The notes under the pieces: model-generated
Database searches by the model: none
What the model saw: the letters and a program-made list of their open reading frames with translations, nothing else
Told to the model about the DNA's origin: nothing
Source of the DNA: Abyssibius sp040880065
GTDB taxonomy: Bacteria > Pseudomonadota > Alphaproteobacteria > Rhodobacterales > Rhodobacteraceae
Assembly: GCA_040880065.1 (NCBI GenBank)
Contig: JBBDJE010000035.1
Location: 1-25,716 of the forward strand
Length of the DNA stretch: 25,716 nucleotides
Direction of reading: 5' to 3'
Part shown: positions 15,539-23,791 of the stretch, piece by piece
Position numbering within the stretch: position 1 is the stretch's first letter
Layout: the number at the start of each line of letters is the position of its first letter
Position numbers and translations under genes: made by a program

Positions 15539-17038
15539 ATGACAGAACAAGACACCCAAACCCCATTGCTGGACGCCAAAGGCGTGTCCAAAAGATTTGG
15601 CGCTGTTATTGCGCTGTCCGATGCCTCGCTGCGCATCAATAAAGGTGAAATCGTTGCGCTGATGGGGGCAAATGGTGCCGGAAAGTCGACATTTGTCAAA
15701 ATTCTGACCGGTGCGCTAAAGAACGATTCCGGCCAGGTGCTGCTGCGCGGCATAAACCGCAAGATAGGCTCGCCCGCCAAGGCACGGCGCGCAGGGCTGG
15801 TGCCTGTGTATCAGGAACCATCGCTTATCCCCGATCTGGATGTGGCCGATAATTTGCGCCTTGGGAACACGCCCGTTGAACCCTTTCGCCACTGGGTTGA
15901 CCAGCTTGGCATCAAAGATTTGCGGCTTGTCGATATGATAGGCCATTTGCCGCTGGCCACCTTGCGCATTCTCGACCTTGCGCGCGCTCTCGCGATGAAA
16001 CCCGATATCCTGTTGCTGGATGAGATGACCGCAGCACTCCCCACCAACCTAGTAAAAAACGTGCTGCGCGTGGTGCGCCAGCAGGCAAACGAGGGGCAAT
16101 CGGTCATCTACATCTCGCACCGCTTCGCCGAAATTGCCGAAATTTGCGACCGCGCCAGCGTGTTGCGCGACGGGGCCACCGTGGGCGATTTGCCAATCAG
16201 CGACGGGGTCGAGGACAAGATTGTCGAGCTTATGCTCGGGGCAGCACTTGACGTTGGCCCAACGCGCGATGCTGAAACCACCACCCAGCCCGGCGGCACG
16301 CCGCGGCTGGCGGTCAAGGGGCTGGCATTGGGCAGCAAGCTTGAAGATGTCTCGCTTAGCCTGCATCCCGGTGAAGTTCTGGGTGTTGTCGCGCTCGAAG
16401 GTCAGGGGCAGGATGAACTTTTCGAGGTGCTCGCAGGCATGCGCCGCGCCGATAAGGGCACGGTCGCGGTGGATGGTGTGCATGTCAGCTTTCGCCACCC
16501 CGCCAATGCCATTGCCGCCGGGCTGACCTTTGTGCCGGGTGATCGTGCGCATGGCCTGTTGATGCAACGCTCGGTGCATGAAAACATTGCCCTCCCGCTG
16601 CTGGCACGCCCCGGCAAATGGGGGCCGATCCGCATGCGCGCCGAGGCGGCCAAGGTGAAAAACGCCATAGAGCGACTGCAGATCGACACCCGCGCCCAAG
16701 GCGAGGTGCAGCGCCTGTCCGGCGGCAACCAGCAAAAGGTGACCATTGGCCGCTGGATCGCCAAGGGCGTTGACACCTTGCTGCTGTTTGACCCGACGCG
16801 CGGCATTGATGTGCGCACAAAACGGCAAATTTATTTGCTGGTGCGCGAGTTGGCCGCGCAAGGCGCCGCCGTTCTTTACTATACATCCGAGCTCGCCGAA
16901 GTGCCCGCCGCCTGTGACCGCGCCGTGGTTATTTTCGGCGGCAAGGTGGTCGATATTATCGAAGCTGCCGATGCCAATGAGCCAACATTGATGCGTGCCG
17001 CATATGGCTTGCCACGCCAGCAAACAGGTGCAGCATGA
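15539..17038 (+). CDS. ABC sugar importer ATP-binding protein, two nucleotide-binding domains
   Basis: The 499-residue RbsA/MglA-type protein has two ABC domains in tandem. Domain 1 has an intact Walker A (GANGAGKST, 43-51) and Walker B (PDILLLDEMT, 155-164). However, the signature loop LSxGxxQ is replaced by LPLATLR, the segment before it is about 25-30 residues shorter than in RbsA, and DEPT reads DEMT. Domain 2 lacks Walker A (ALEGQGQDE) but has a canonical LSGGNQQK (393-400), with FDPTRGID (417-424) in place of DEPTRGVD. One composite ATP site, domain 1 Walker A with domain 2 signature, therefore stays competent while the other is degenerate. It is cytoplasmic, pairs with the two permeases that follow, and overlaps the first by ATGA. 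Confidence 0.92.
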   Translation: MTEQDTQTPLLDAKGVSKRFGAVIALSDASLRINKGEIVALMGANGAGKSTFVKILTGALKNDSGQVLLRGINRKIGSPAKARRAGLVPVYQEPSLIPDLDVADNLRLGNTPVEPFRHWVDQLGIKDLRLVDMIGHLPLATLRILDLARALAMKPDILLLDEMTAALPTNLVKNVLRVVRQQANEGQSVIYISHRFAEIAEICDRASVLRDGATVGDLPISDGVEDKIVELMLGAALDVGPTRDAETTTQPGGTPRLAVKGLALGSKLEDVSLSLHPGEVLGVVALEGQGQDELFEVLAGMRRADKGTVAVDGVHVSFRHPANAIAAGLTFVPGDRAHGLLMQRSVHENIALPLLARPGKWGPIRMRAEAAKVKNAIERLQIDTRAQGEVQRLSGGNQQKVTIGRWIAKGVDTLLLFDPTRGIDVRTKRQIYLLVRELAAQGAAVLYYTSELAEVPAACDRAVVIFGGKVVDIIEAADANEPTLMRAAYGLPRQQTGAA

Positions 17039-17985
17039 GCAGGTTTATCTCAAAACACGGCTGGACGCTGGGGCTGTTGGCCCTGTTCCTTTCGCTGCTG
17101 GCCTTTACCCGCGTTATCCAGCCCGATTTCGGCGCATCGGGGCTTGAATCCCTCACCCGCGCCACCCTGCCATTTGCCTTTGCCACAGCCGCAATGGCGG
17201 TGGTGGTTATCGCGGGCGGCATTGACCTTTCCGTCGCTTCGATGATGGCCGTGGCGGGTGTGACCGCGGCTGTGTTGATGGAAGGGGTCAGCGGCGGTGC
17301 CTCGGTCGCTGTTGTTGGCCTTGTGCTGGTATTGGGCCTTGTCATGGGGGCCATAAACGGCGCGCTGATTGTGGTTACGCGCGTGCCCGATATTGTGGTG
17401 ACACTGGCCATGCTCTTCGTGTGGGAAGGCGTGGCCTTGCTGATATTGAAGGCACCGGGTGGTGCGGCATCGCCATGGCTGCGCAGCATGATCGCGGGTA
17501 GCCTTGGCATTTACTGGCTGCCAAAAGCCTTTGTGCTGCTGGCGGTGTGCCTTGCCATCATCTGGGTGCCGCTGCGCCGCTCCAGGCTTGGCCTGTCGAT
17601 CTACGCCATCGGCAGCGACGAGCACGCCGCTTATCGCTCGGGCATCGCCATTGGCTGGACGCGCATCGCCGCCTATGCCATTTGCGGGCTGTTTGCGGCC
17701 ATGGGCGGGCTGGCCTTGACCATGAGCACCGGCAATGGCGAACCTATCCCCGGCCCTTACCTATTGGCCAGTGTCGCCGCCGTTGTGCTGGGCGGCGTGG
17801 TTTTGGGCGGCGGGCGCGGTGCGCTGCTGGGGCCGATCATCGCCGTTTTCATCCTGCGACTGGTGCGTATGGATCTTACACTTTTGTCGGTGGACCCGAA
17901 TATAACCACCATTGTTGAAGGGACGATCATGGTGGTTGTTGTTATGCTCGGTGCGGTTCTGGCATATCGGGGGCGACGCGCATGA
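17035..17985 (+). CDS. ABC sugar importer permease 1
   Basis: The 316-residue membrane protein of the RbsC/BPD_transp_2 family has about eight to ten hydrophobic spans. It carries the conserved AGGIDLSVASMMAVAG segment (around 60-75) and a late GGVVLGGGRGALLGP loop (about 255-270) that corresponds to the ATPase-coupling region. It is joined by ATGA overlaps to the ATPase before it and the second permease after it, and would form the transmembrane channel as a heterodimer with that protein. Confidence 0.92.
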   Translation: MSRFISKHGWTLGLLALFLSLLAFTRVIQPDFGASGLESLTRATLPFAFATAAMAVVVIAGGIDLSVASMMAVAGVTAAVLMEGVSGGASVAVVGLVLVLGLVMGAINGALIVVTRVPDIVVTLAMLFVWEGVALLILKAPGGAASPWLRSMIAGSLGIYWLPKAFVLLAVCLAIIWVPLRRSRLGLSIYAIGSDEHAAYRSGIAIGWTRIAAYAICGLFAAMGGLALTMSTGNGEPIPGPYLLASVAAVVLGGVVLGGGRGALLGPIIAVFILRLVRMDLTLLSVDPNITTIVEGTIMVVVVMLGAVLAYRGRRA

Positions 17986-18956
17986 GCACAGTAAACCAGA
18001 CAACCAGCCTGAAACGGCTGGGCCGCTTTTTAGCTGATAACCCGATCATTCCGCTGATCATATTGCTCATCATTCTGGTCGGCATACTGGAATTCATGCG
18101 CCCCGGAATTGTAAATGAACGCTGGATCGGCAACACCATCAAATTTGCCATTCCGCTGGCCATGCTGGCCGCCTGCCAGACGATGACCATGCTGACAGGC
18201 GGTATTGACCTTTCAGCTGCGGTTGCCGCCACGATCAGCGCTTTTGTCATGGCAACGCAGGTGCAACTGGTCGGTGTGCCGATGGCCATTCTCCTCGGCC
18301 TCATCCCCGCCATTCTTATCGGGTTGGTCAACGGGTTCGGCGTTGCCATCTGCCGTGTTCACCCGCTGATCATGACACTCGGCACGGGCCTGATCGGCAC
18401 GGGTTGTTTGCAGGTTTACCAACGCTTTGTCATCGCCACAGGCTCGGTTGTGCCCGAAAGTCTGGCTTGGCTTGGCACCGGGCGCACATGGGGTTTGCCC
18501 AATGCGCTGTTGCTGTTCTTGCCGTTTGCCGCGCTGCTTATCTGGGGGCAACGGCGCACAGGCTTTGGCCGCCTGTTATACGCACTCGGCTCCAACGAGA
18601 CCGCGTCAAAAATTTCGGGCGTGCGGGCGTGGCAGGTTTATCTGGCGCTATACGCGCTATCTGGCCTGATCGCGGGCGTTACCGGCCTGCTCTATGTCGG
18701 GCTGATCAAGGCGCCGTCACTGTCGCTCGTCAACCCTTTGCTGCTGCCCTCGGTGGCCGCTGCGGTCATTGGCGGCACCTCCATTTTTGGCGGGCGCGGG
18801 GGCTATTCGGGCACGGTTGTCGGCGCGCTTATTCTTACCGTTCTTGGCACGCTGCTGACCCTGCTGCAAATGCCCGAAGGCGCGCGGCGCATTCTGTTCG
18901 GCCTGATCATACTGGCCGTCACCACCATCTATATTCGGTTGACCAACCAGCGATAG
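17982..18956 (+). CDS. ABC sugar importer permease 2
   Basis: The 324-residue membrane protein is of the same ribose/galactose permease family as its neighbour but clearly divergent from it. It has a long first hydrophobic span (about 18-32), the TGGIDLSAAVAATISA segment (about 67-82) and the GGTSIFGGRGGYSGT coupling loop (about 263-277). Two different permeases rather than one doubled copy suggest a heterodimeric channel. It ends 11 bp before the next dehydrogenase gene, so the transporter and the second group of Gfo/Idh enzymes are one transcript. Confidence 0.92.
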   Translation: MSTVNQTTSLKRLGRFLADNPIIPLIILLIILVGILEFMRPGIVNERWIGNTIKFAIPLAMLAACQTMTMLTGGIDLSAAVAATISAFVMATQVQLVGVPMAILLGLIPAILIGLVNGFGVAICRVHPLIMTLGTGLIGTGCLQVYQRFVIATGSVVPESLAWLGTGRTWGLPNALLLFLPFAALLIWGQRRTGFGRLLYALGSNETASKISGVRAWQVYLALYALSGLIAGVTGLLYVGLIKAPSLSLVNPLLLPSVAAAVIGGTSIFGGRGGYSGTVVGALILTVLGTLLTLLQMPEGARRILFGLIILAVTTIYIRLTNQR

Positions 18957-18967
18957 GAGAAGAAAGC

Positions 18968-20044
18968 ATGGCAAAATGGCGCATTGTAGGCATTAGCTTT
19001 GACCATATGCATATGGGCGACCTTCTGCGCATGGCAGATGCGCACGAGGATGCCGAAATTGTTGGGCTGTTCGACCCGGACCGCGCCAAAATGCAAAAGG
19101 TCGCCGCGCCCTTCAACATCCCCGATGACCGGCTGTTCACCGATTTTGATGCCTGCATGAAGGCCAGCAACGCCGACCTTGCCATATTATGCGCCGCCAC
19201 AGGCGATCATGCCAGCTACACCGAAAGGCTCGCGGCATACGGGGTGAATGTCTTCGTTGAAAAACCCTTTGCCGCCAGCGTAACCGATGCACGCCGCATG
19301 ATGGCTGCAATGGAAAAATGCGGCAAGCGCATGGCGATCAACTGGCCGCTGGCTTGGGTTGAAAGCCATGTCACCGCGAAACGGCTGATAGATGAGGGGT
19401 TGATCGGCGAACTGCGCGAGGTTCGGTTTTACGGTGGCAACCGTGGCCCGCTCTACCATCTGGCCGATAAGGTCGAGGTAACGCCAGAAGCGGTAGAGCG
19501 CCAGAAACCCGATAGCTGGTGGTATAAGAAATCCGCTGGGGGCGGCAGCCTGCTCGACTATCTCGGCTATGGTGCAACGCTTGGCACATGGTATATGAAC
19601 GGCGAAGCCCCGCTGGAAGTGACCTGCGTTGTCGACGAAATTCCCGGCATCGAGGTTGACCAGCATTCGATCACCATTTGCCGCTATGCGCGCGGATTGT
19701 CGAAAATGGAAACCCGCTGGGGCACATTCACCGACCCGTGGATGCACCAGCCACAACCCAAATGCGGCTTCGTCTTTGTGGGCGCTGACGGCACGATTGC
19801 AAGCGAGGACTATGCTGGCCAGATCACCGTGCAAACACGCACCGCGCCTGAAATTACCACAATGCCGGTAGACCCGCTCCCCGTGGGGCGGCGCAACGGC
19901 ATTGAATACATGCTCGCCTGCCTGAAAAGCGGCGCGCCCATTTCTGGCCCGCTCGCGCCTGCGCTATGCCTGACTGCACAGCGCATTGTTGATACTGCAG
20001 AAAAATCGGCGGCCGAAAAACGCACGCTGGCCTTGTTGCCATGA
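18968..20044 (+). CDS. Gfo/Idh/MocA family oxidoreductase 2, unusual catalytic motif
   Basis: The 358-residue protein is read from ATG 18968, after AGGAGAAG; the much longer open frame upstream overlaps the permease out of frame and is ignored. The N-terminal Rossmann strand reads IVGISFDHMHMG instead of the usual GxGxxG. EKP with the catalytic lysine is intact (98-100). In the C-terminal domain the expected DxGxHxxD motif reads LLDYLGYGATLG, so the usual histidine is missing. Such sequences exist as a distinct subgroup of the family and may differ in substrate or chemistry. ATGA overlaps couple it to the next dehydrogenase. Confidence 0.87.
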   Translation: MAKWRIVGISFDHMHMGDLLRMADAHEDAEIVGLFDPDRAKMQKVAAPFNIPDDRLFTDFDACMKASNADLAILCAATGDHASYTERLAAYGVNVFVEKPFAASVTDARRMMAAMEKCGKRMAINWPLAWVESHVTAKRLIDEGLIGELREVRFYGGNRGPLYHLADKVEVTPEAVERQKPDSWWYKKSAGGGSLLDYLGYGATLGTWYMNGEAPLEVTCVVDEIPGIEVDQHSITICRYARGLSKMETRWGTFTDPWMHQPQPKCGFVFVGADGTIASEDYAGQITVQTRTAPEITTMPVDPLPVGRRNGIEYMLACLKSGAPISGPLAPALCLTAQRIVDTAEKSAAEKRTLALLP

Positions 20045-21150
20045 GCGAGCCTGATCGCGACACCTATGCGCTGACAACCGGGCCTGTGGCCAAAATCGCC
20101 GCGCCCGCCCTGCCCTATCAGCCGCCCACGCCGCGCAGCTATCGCCCGAAAATAGGGGTGATTGGCGCGGGTGGCATTGTGCCTGCGCATCTTGATGCCT
20201 ATCGCAGCGCGGGCTGGGAAGTTGCCGCGATTTGCAACCGCACGCTGGCCAAGGCAAAAGCCAAGGCGGCCGCGTTTTACCCGAATGCGCTGGTGACCGA
20301 TGATATTTCCCGCATTCTCGATGACCCCAGCATCGACGTGCTCGACATTACCCCTCATCCTGCCGCGCGCCTGCCGCTTATCGAGGCCGCCTTGAAGGCG
20401 GGCAAGCACGTGCTGTCGCAAAAACCTTTTGTGCTGGATTTGGACGAAGGCGCGCGGCTGGTGCAGCTTGCTGCCGCAAACGGGGTGAAGCTTGCCATCA
20501 ACCAAAATGGCCGCTGGGCACCGCATCTTGCATGGATGCGCGAAGCCGTGCAGGCCAAACTGCTGGGCGATGTGCAAAGCTGCCATGTCGCGATCCACTG
20601 GAACCACGGCTGGATCGCCGGCACGCCTTTCGAGCGTATAAATGACCTTATCCTTTATGATTTCGGCATCCACTGGTTCGACTTTATCAGCAGCATTGTC
20701 GGTGACCGGCCAAAGCGTGTATTTGCAAGCGCCACACCGGCCCCCGGCCAAACCGCCAAAGTGCCGCTTATGGCGCAGGTGCAGATTATGATGGATGAAG
20801 GCCAGGCAAGTCTGGTTTTGGATGGCGGCGCACCCTACGGTGCACGCGACACAACCTATATTGCAGGCACCAAGGGCAGCCTGCGCAGCGACGGCCCCGA
20901 CCTTGGCCAGCAAGTTGTTCACCTGACCACCGCCGATGGACAGGCCCGGCCCGATTTGCAAGGCACGTGGTTCAACGACGGGTTTCGCGGTGCCATGGGT
21001 GCATTGCTTGTGGCCATTGAAGATGGCACCGAGCCGACAAATGGCGCACAAGAGAACCTGCGCTCGCTTGCGCTGGCCTTTGCAGCGATTGGCTCGCGCC
21101 AAACCGGCGAGCCTGTCGATGTAGGTGCAGTGCGCCGGATCGTGATTTAG
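20041..21150 (+). CDS. Gfo/Idh/MocA family oxidoreductase 3, QKP variant
   Basis: The 369-residue protein starts at an ATGA overlap with the preceding gene. It carries a roughly 36-residue proline-containing N-terminal extension before the Rossmann motif GVIGAGGI (39-46). In place of EKP it has QKP (127-129), keeping the catalytic lysine but losing the glutamate. The C-terminal DFGIHWFD motif with its histidine is normal. It is likely an NAD(P)-dependent sugar or cyclitol dehydrogenase or an oxidoreductase acting with the other family members of the operon. The substrate is unknown. Confidence 0.88.
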   Translation: MSEPDRDTYALTTGPVAKIAAPALPYQPPTPRSYRPKIGVIGAGGIVPAHLDAYRSAGWEVAAICNRTLAKAKAKAAAFYPNALVTDDISRILDDPSIDVLDITPHPAARLPLIEAALKAGKHVLSQKPFVLDLDEGARLVQLAAANGVKLAINQNGRWAPHLAWMREAVQAKLLGDVQSCHVAIHWNHGWIAGTPFERINDLILYDFGIHWFDFISSIVGDRPKRVFASATPAPGQTAKVPLMAQVQIMMDEGQASLVLDGGAPYGARDTTYIAGTKGSLRSDGPDLGQQVVHLTTADGQARPDLQGTWFNDGFRGAMGALLVAIEDGTEPTNGAQENLRSLALAFAAIGSRQTGEPVDVGAVRRIVI

Positions 21151-21163
21151 GAAAGGTGGTGCC

Positions 21164-22180
21164 ATGTTGCGTGTTTTGATTGTGGGTGTCGGCAATATGG
21201 GCCTGTCGCATGCGCGCGCCCACCACACCAACCCGCAGGCCGAGATTGTTGGCATCGTCAACCGTTCGGGGCGCAAACTGCCCGATGCGCTGGCAGGCTA
21301 TCCATCCTTTCGCAGCTTTGAAGAGGGCATGACCACCAAGCCCGACCTTGTGGTCATTGCCACATATTCCGACAGCCACGCGCCGCAAGCCATAGCCGCA
21401 ATGGAAGCGGGCGCACATGTTTTTGTTGAAAAGCCGCTGGCCACCAGCGTGGCCGATGCGCAGGCGGTTGTAGACAAGGCAAATGAAACCGGGCGCAAGC
21501 TTGCTGTCGGTTACATCCTGCGCCATCATCCGTCATGGGTCCGGCTGATTGAGGAAAGCCGCAAGCTGGGCGGGCCTTACGTATTTCGCATGAACCTCAA
21601 CCAGCAGTCCAAAGGTGCGGAATGGGAAGTGCATAAGCAGCTCATGCAATCCACCTCGCCCATTGTCGATTGCGGGGTGCATTATGTTGATGTGATGTGC
21701 CAGATCACCGGCAGCCGCGCTGTAAAAGTGCAGGGCATCGGCCTGCGCCTGTCGGATGAAATTCCACCCGATATGTATAATTACGGCCAGTTGCAGGTAA
21801 GCTTTGAAGACGGCTCGGTCGGCTGGTACGAGGCAGGCTGGGGCCCGATGATGTCGGAAACCGCGTTTTTTGTGAAAGACGTGATCAGCCCGCGCGGTTC
21901 GGTCTCCATCACCGATGCCGACAAGGCGTCATCGTCCGATGTTGGCTTGCATACAAGGGTTGGCGGCCTTCTGGTGCACAGGCCCGAAGGCGACCAACTC
22001 ATCACCCTGCCCGACGAGCCCGACCATCAGGCGCTGTGCGACGCTGAACAGGCCGCAGTCATTCGCGCCATTCAAACCGGTGCCGACCTGAGCACACAAA
22101 TGCAAGAGGCCGTCGAGTCGCTCCGCATTTGCATCGCCGCAGATGAAAGCATCCGCAAAGGGCAGCCAGTGGCGCTTTGA
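21164..22180 (+). CDS. Gfo/Idh/MocA family oxidoreductase 4
   Basis: The 338-residue protein has canonical motifs: GVGNMGLSHARAH (8-20) in the Rossmann domain, EKP (89-91), and SPIVDCGVHYVD with the conserved aspartate and histidine in the C-terminal domain. It starts 13 bp after the third family member, with AAAGGTGG upstream, and is the last gene of the operon. Having four divergent family members in one operon points to several separate ring-carbon oxidations or reductions, or to an oxidise-isomerise-reduce cycle. Confidence 0.92.
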   Translation: MLRVLIVGVGNMGLSHARAHHTNPQAEIVGIVNRSGRKLPDALAGYPSFRSFEEGMTTKPDLVVIATYSDSHAPQAIAAMEAGAHVFVEKPLATSVADAQAVVDKANETGRKLAVGYILRHHPSWVRLIEESRKLGGPYVFRMNLNQQSKGAEWEVHKQLMQSTSPIVDCGVHYVDVMCQITGSRAVKVQGIGLRLSDEIPPDMYNYGQLQVSFEDGSVGWYEAGWGPMMSETAFFVKDVISPRGSVSITDADKASSSDVGLHTRVGGLLVHRPEGDQLITLPDEPDHQALCDAEQAAVIRAIQTGADLSTQMQEAVESLRICIAADESIRKGQPVAL

Positions 22181-22218
22181 AGGCTGTTTCGGTCCGGCAA
22201 CAAGCTGCAAAAAACTAC

Positions 22219-22235
22219 CCGCCCCCAACGGGCGG
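22219..22235 (+). terminator. Possible terminator of the catabolic operon
   Basis: CCGCCC (22219-22224) and GGGCGG (22230-22235) form a 6-bp stem with a 5-nt loop 38 nt after the last stop codon. Only a weak T tract follows at some distance, so it is a marginal intrinsic terminator. Confidence 0.35.
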
Positions 22236-22468
22236 TTCGCAATTTTCAATGCTCAGGGCCGCCGCCGATGGCAAGCTCGAAGAAAACAGAGGTGTTCGCG
22301 GCAATTCGGGCCGGTTGTTAAGTTGGATCGCATGACAAGTGAGACAATCCGAACCCAGATCAGGCTTGCGGGAATGGCAATAACCTGCGGCCCTTTGCGA
22401 ACGACCTGTGGTGACATCTGCAGCGCGCGCGCCGAATATTTGCGGCCCCGACCGCCGCCGCATTGCAC

Positions 22469-22978
22469 CTACTGTGCGATGTATGCCTTGACCGTGGCTT
22501 CGCAGCCTTGTTGCCAGATGAGGCCAAGCCAGCGTGTAAATGAAGCTGCAAACGCAGCGTTATCGGCCAGGTCACCATATATTTGTTGCTGCTTCAACCA
22601 CGCCATGGGGTTTTCGCGCGCGGCTTGGGCGGCTTCAACCAGTTGGGTCCAAAGGGGATCATTCGCCTCGATTGCGGTGCCATGTTCGCGGGTGCCTGCA
22701 CACATGCGCGCCCAGAGCGCCTCGACAAGGCTCAGCCCCTCGATCGGGCCATGTGCACCGAGCGCATCGCGTAATATTGGCAGCACAAAACCCGGATGCC
22801 GTGATGCGCCATCAAAGGCCACGCGGCGGCTTGTGTCGCGATTTTTTGAATTGGCGAAGCGCGATTTGATCAACTCGACGTAATCAGCGGGTTCCATATC
22901 TGGCACCGGTTGCACATAGAGCACAATTTCATCGCGCTGCACTTTGCAAAAGAAGGCCGCAATCGGCAGGTGGCTCAT
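22469..22978 (-). pseudogene. Mannitol/polyol dehydrogenase, C-terminal remnant
   Basis: The frame encodes 169 residues that match the C-terminal domain of the long-chain mannitol dehydrogenase family (usually about 480-500 residues). Landmarks include YVELIKSRFANSKNRDTSRR (about 33-52), GASRHPGFVLPILRDAL, LVEALWARMCAGT, and a final TVKAYIAQ. The NAD-binding domain is missing: upstream (toward 23100) the sequence turns AT-rich and noncoding and shows no continuation in any frame. Protein made from the ATG at 22978 would lack cofactor binding, so a decayed gene is the simplest reading. An oriented polyol dehydrogenase remnant beside a sugar/cyclitol operon suggests that the operon once had an extra arm here. 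Confidence 0.8.
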
Positions 22979-23287
22979 GGGTAATCCCCCCCCGTGCCGG
23001 GGCTGAAAATGTCTGTCTGCCTTGAACTGTTTTATATAACGCTCCCCACAAGCATTAATTACTTGCTTTTAATAGATTATTTTCACTGCCATATCGAAGA
23101 TTGCATTAACCAGACGCTCTATTATCTGGTTAATATGCCGCAGTGACCTTCAACAACAGCGCCCCTTTCTTGACGCCCACGCCAATTGGATATATCGGTT
23201 GCGTAAGTTAGGTTCGCGTGCGCCAGCACCTTTACGATCCAAAAAATTATAAATTCGGGTGTAGCCTATATTCCGGCGGAAGATTCA
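22979..23287. other. AT-rich intergenic region upstream of the MarR gene
   Basis: The 309-bp gap holds a run of eight C beside a CCGGGG segment (22987-23002), a markedly AT-rich stretch, a perfect inverted repeat (23105-23134) and a possible promoter. TTGACG at 23170-23175 has TATATC (15 bp away) or TATCGG (17 bp away). GCGGAAG supplies a ribosome-binding site for the MarR gene. No coding sequence was recognised. Confidence 0.4.
23105..23134. repeat. Perfect 10-bp inverted repeat with 10-nt spacer
   Basis: ATTAACCAGA (23105-23114) and TCTGGTTAAT (23125-23134) are exact reverse complements. The AT-rich arms and 20-bp centre-to-centre spacing, two helical turns, resemble an operator for a dimeric regulator better than a terminator. 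It is 154 bp upstream of the MarR start and could be its own operator or belong to the mannitol dehydrogenase remnant. Confidence 0.6.
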
Positions 23288-23791
23288 ATGACCAATCCCG
23301 TATCTCGTGATCACACGCAAATACGTTCCAGACAGAAAATAATGTCTATGATTCAAAAAACAGGATACGACCTTCAGGCGCATCCGGCGCATATCATCCG
23401 AAAAGTGCACCAGCGCGCCACAATCTGCTTTCAGCAGGCCATGGCCGGTCAGGATTTGACCCCGACTCAATATGCGGCTCTTGCAGCTATTTTGCACGAA
23501 GGTGAAGTGTCTCAAAACCAGTTGGGCCGGCTAACAGCGATGGACCCGTCCACGATCAGCATTGTCGTTCGTAAGTTGCGCAAACTTGGTTTGGTTGAAA
23601 AAGGCGCATCAGCCACCGACCAGCGCCTGACCATGCTAAGGCTAACGCGCACTGGCGAAGACTATACGCTTGAGCGCATGGAAAACAGCGTTGAGGTGGG
23701 CCGAAGACTTTTGGCGCCGCTCTCCCCTGCCGAGCAAGCGCTTTTGCTGGAATTCCTCCAAAAGATTGGCGACCGCCCCACCCCGCGCTAG
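23288..23791 (+). CDS. MarR family transcriptional regulator
   Basis: The 167-residue protein has a MarR winged-helix domain: the recognition helix-turn-helix is near residues 75-97 (SQNQLGRLTAMDPSTISIVV...), followed by a wing containing DQRLTMLRLT (111-120). The roughly 30 N-terminal residues are longer than usual; a second ATG at 23342 would shorten them, but only the first ATG at 23288 has a GGAAG upstream. MarR proteins bind palindromic operators as dimers and respond to aromatic or other small ligands. No obvious target gene is adjacent except itself, or whatever once lay where the mannitol dehydrogenase remnant remains. Confidence 0.9.
   Translation: MTNPVSRDHTQIRSRQKIMSMIQKTGYDLQAHPAHIIRKVHQRATICFQQAMAGQDLTPTQYAALAAILHEGEVSQNQLGRLTAMDPSTISIVVRKLRKLGLVEKGASATDQRLTMLRLTRTGEDYTLERMENSVEVGRRLLAPLSPAEQALLLEFLQKIGDRPTPR

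Noticed and set aside
18404..18967. N-terminal extension of the second Gfo/Idh gene
   Set aside because: It overlaps the permease gene out of frame; the ATG at 18968 has AGGAGAAG and starts the Rossmann fold.
19810..21276. A 488-codon minus-strand open frame across two Gfo/Idh genes
   Set aside because: It is antisense to two well supported genes and shows no domain; long antisense frames are expected at this G+C content.
22143..22883. A 246-codon plus-strand open frame past the end of the operon
   Set aside because: It runs antisense through the mannitol dehydrogenase remnant, is Cys- and Arg-rich with no family resemblance, and begins inside the last Gfo/Idh gene.
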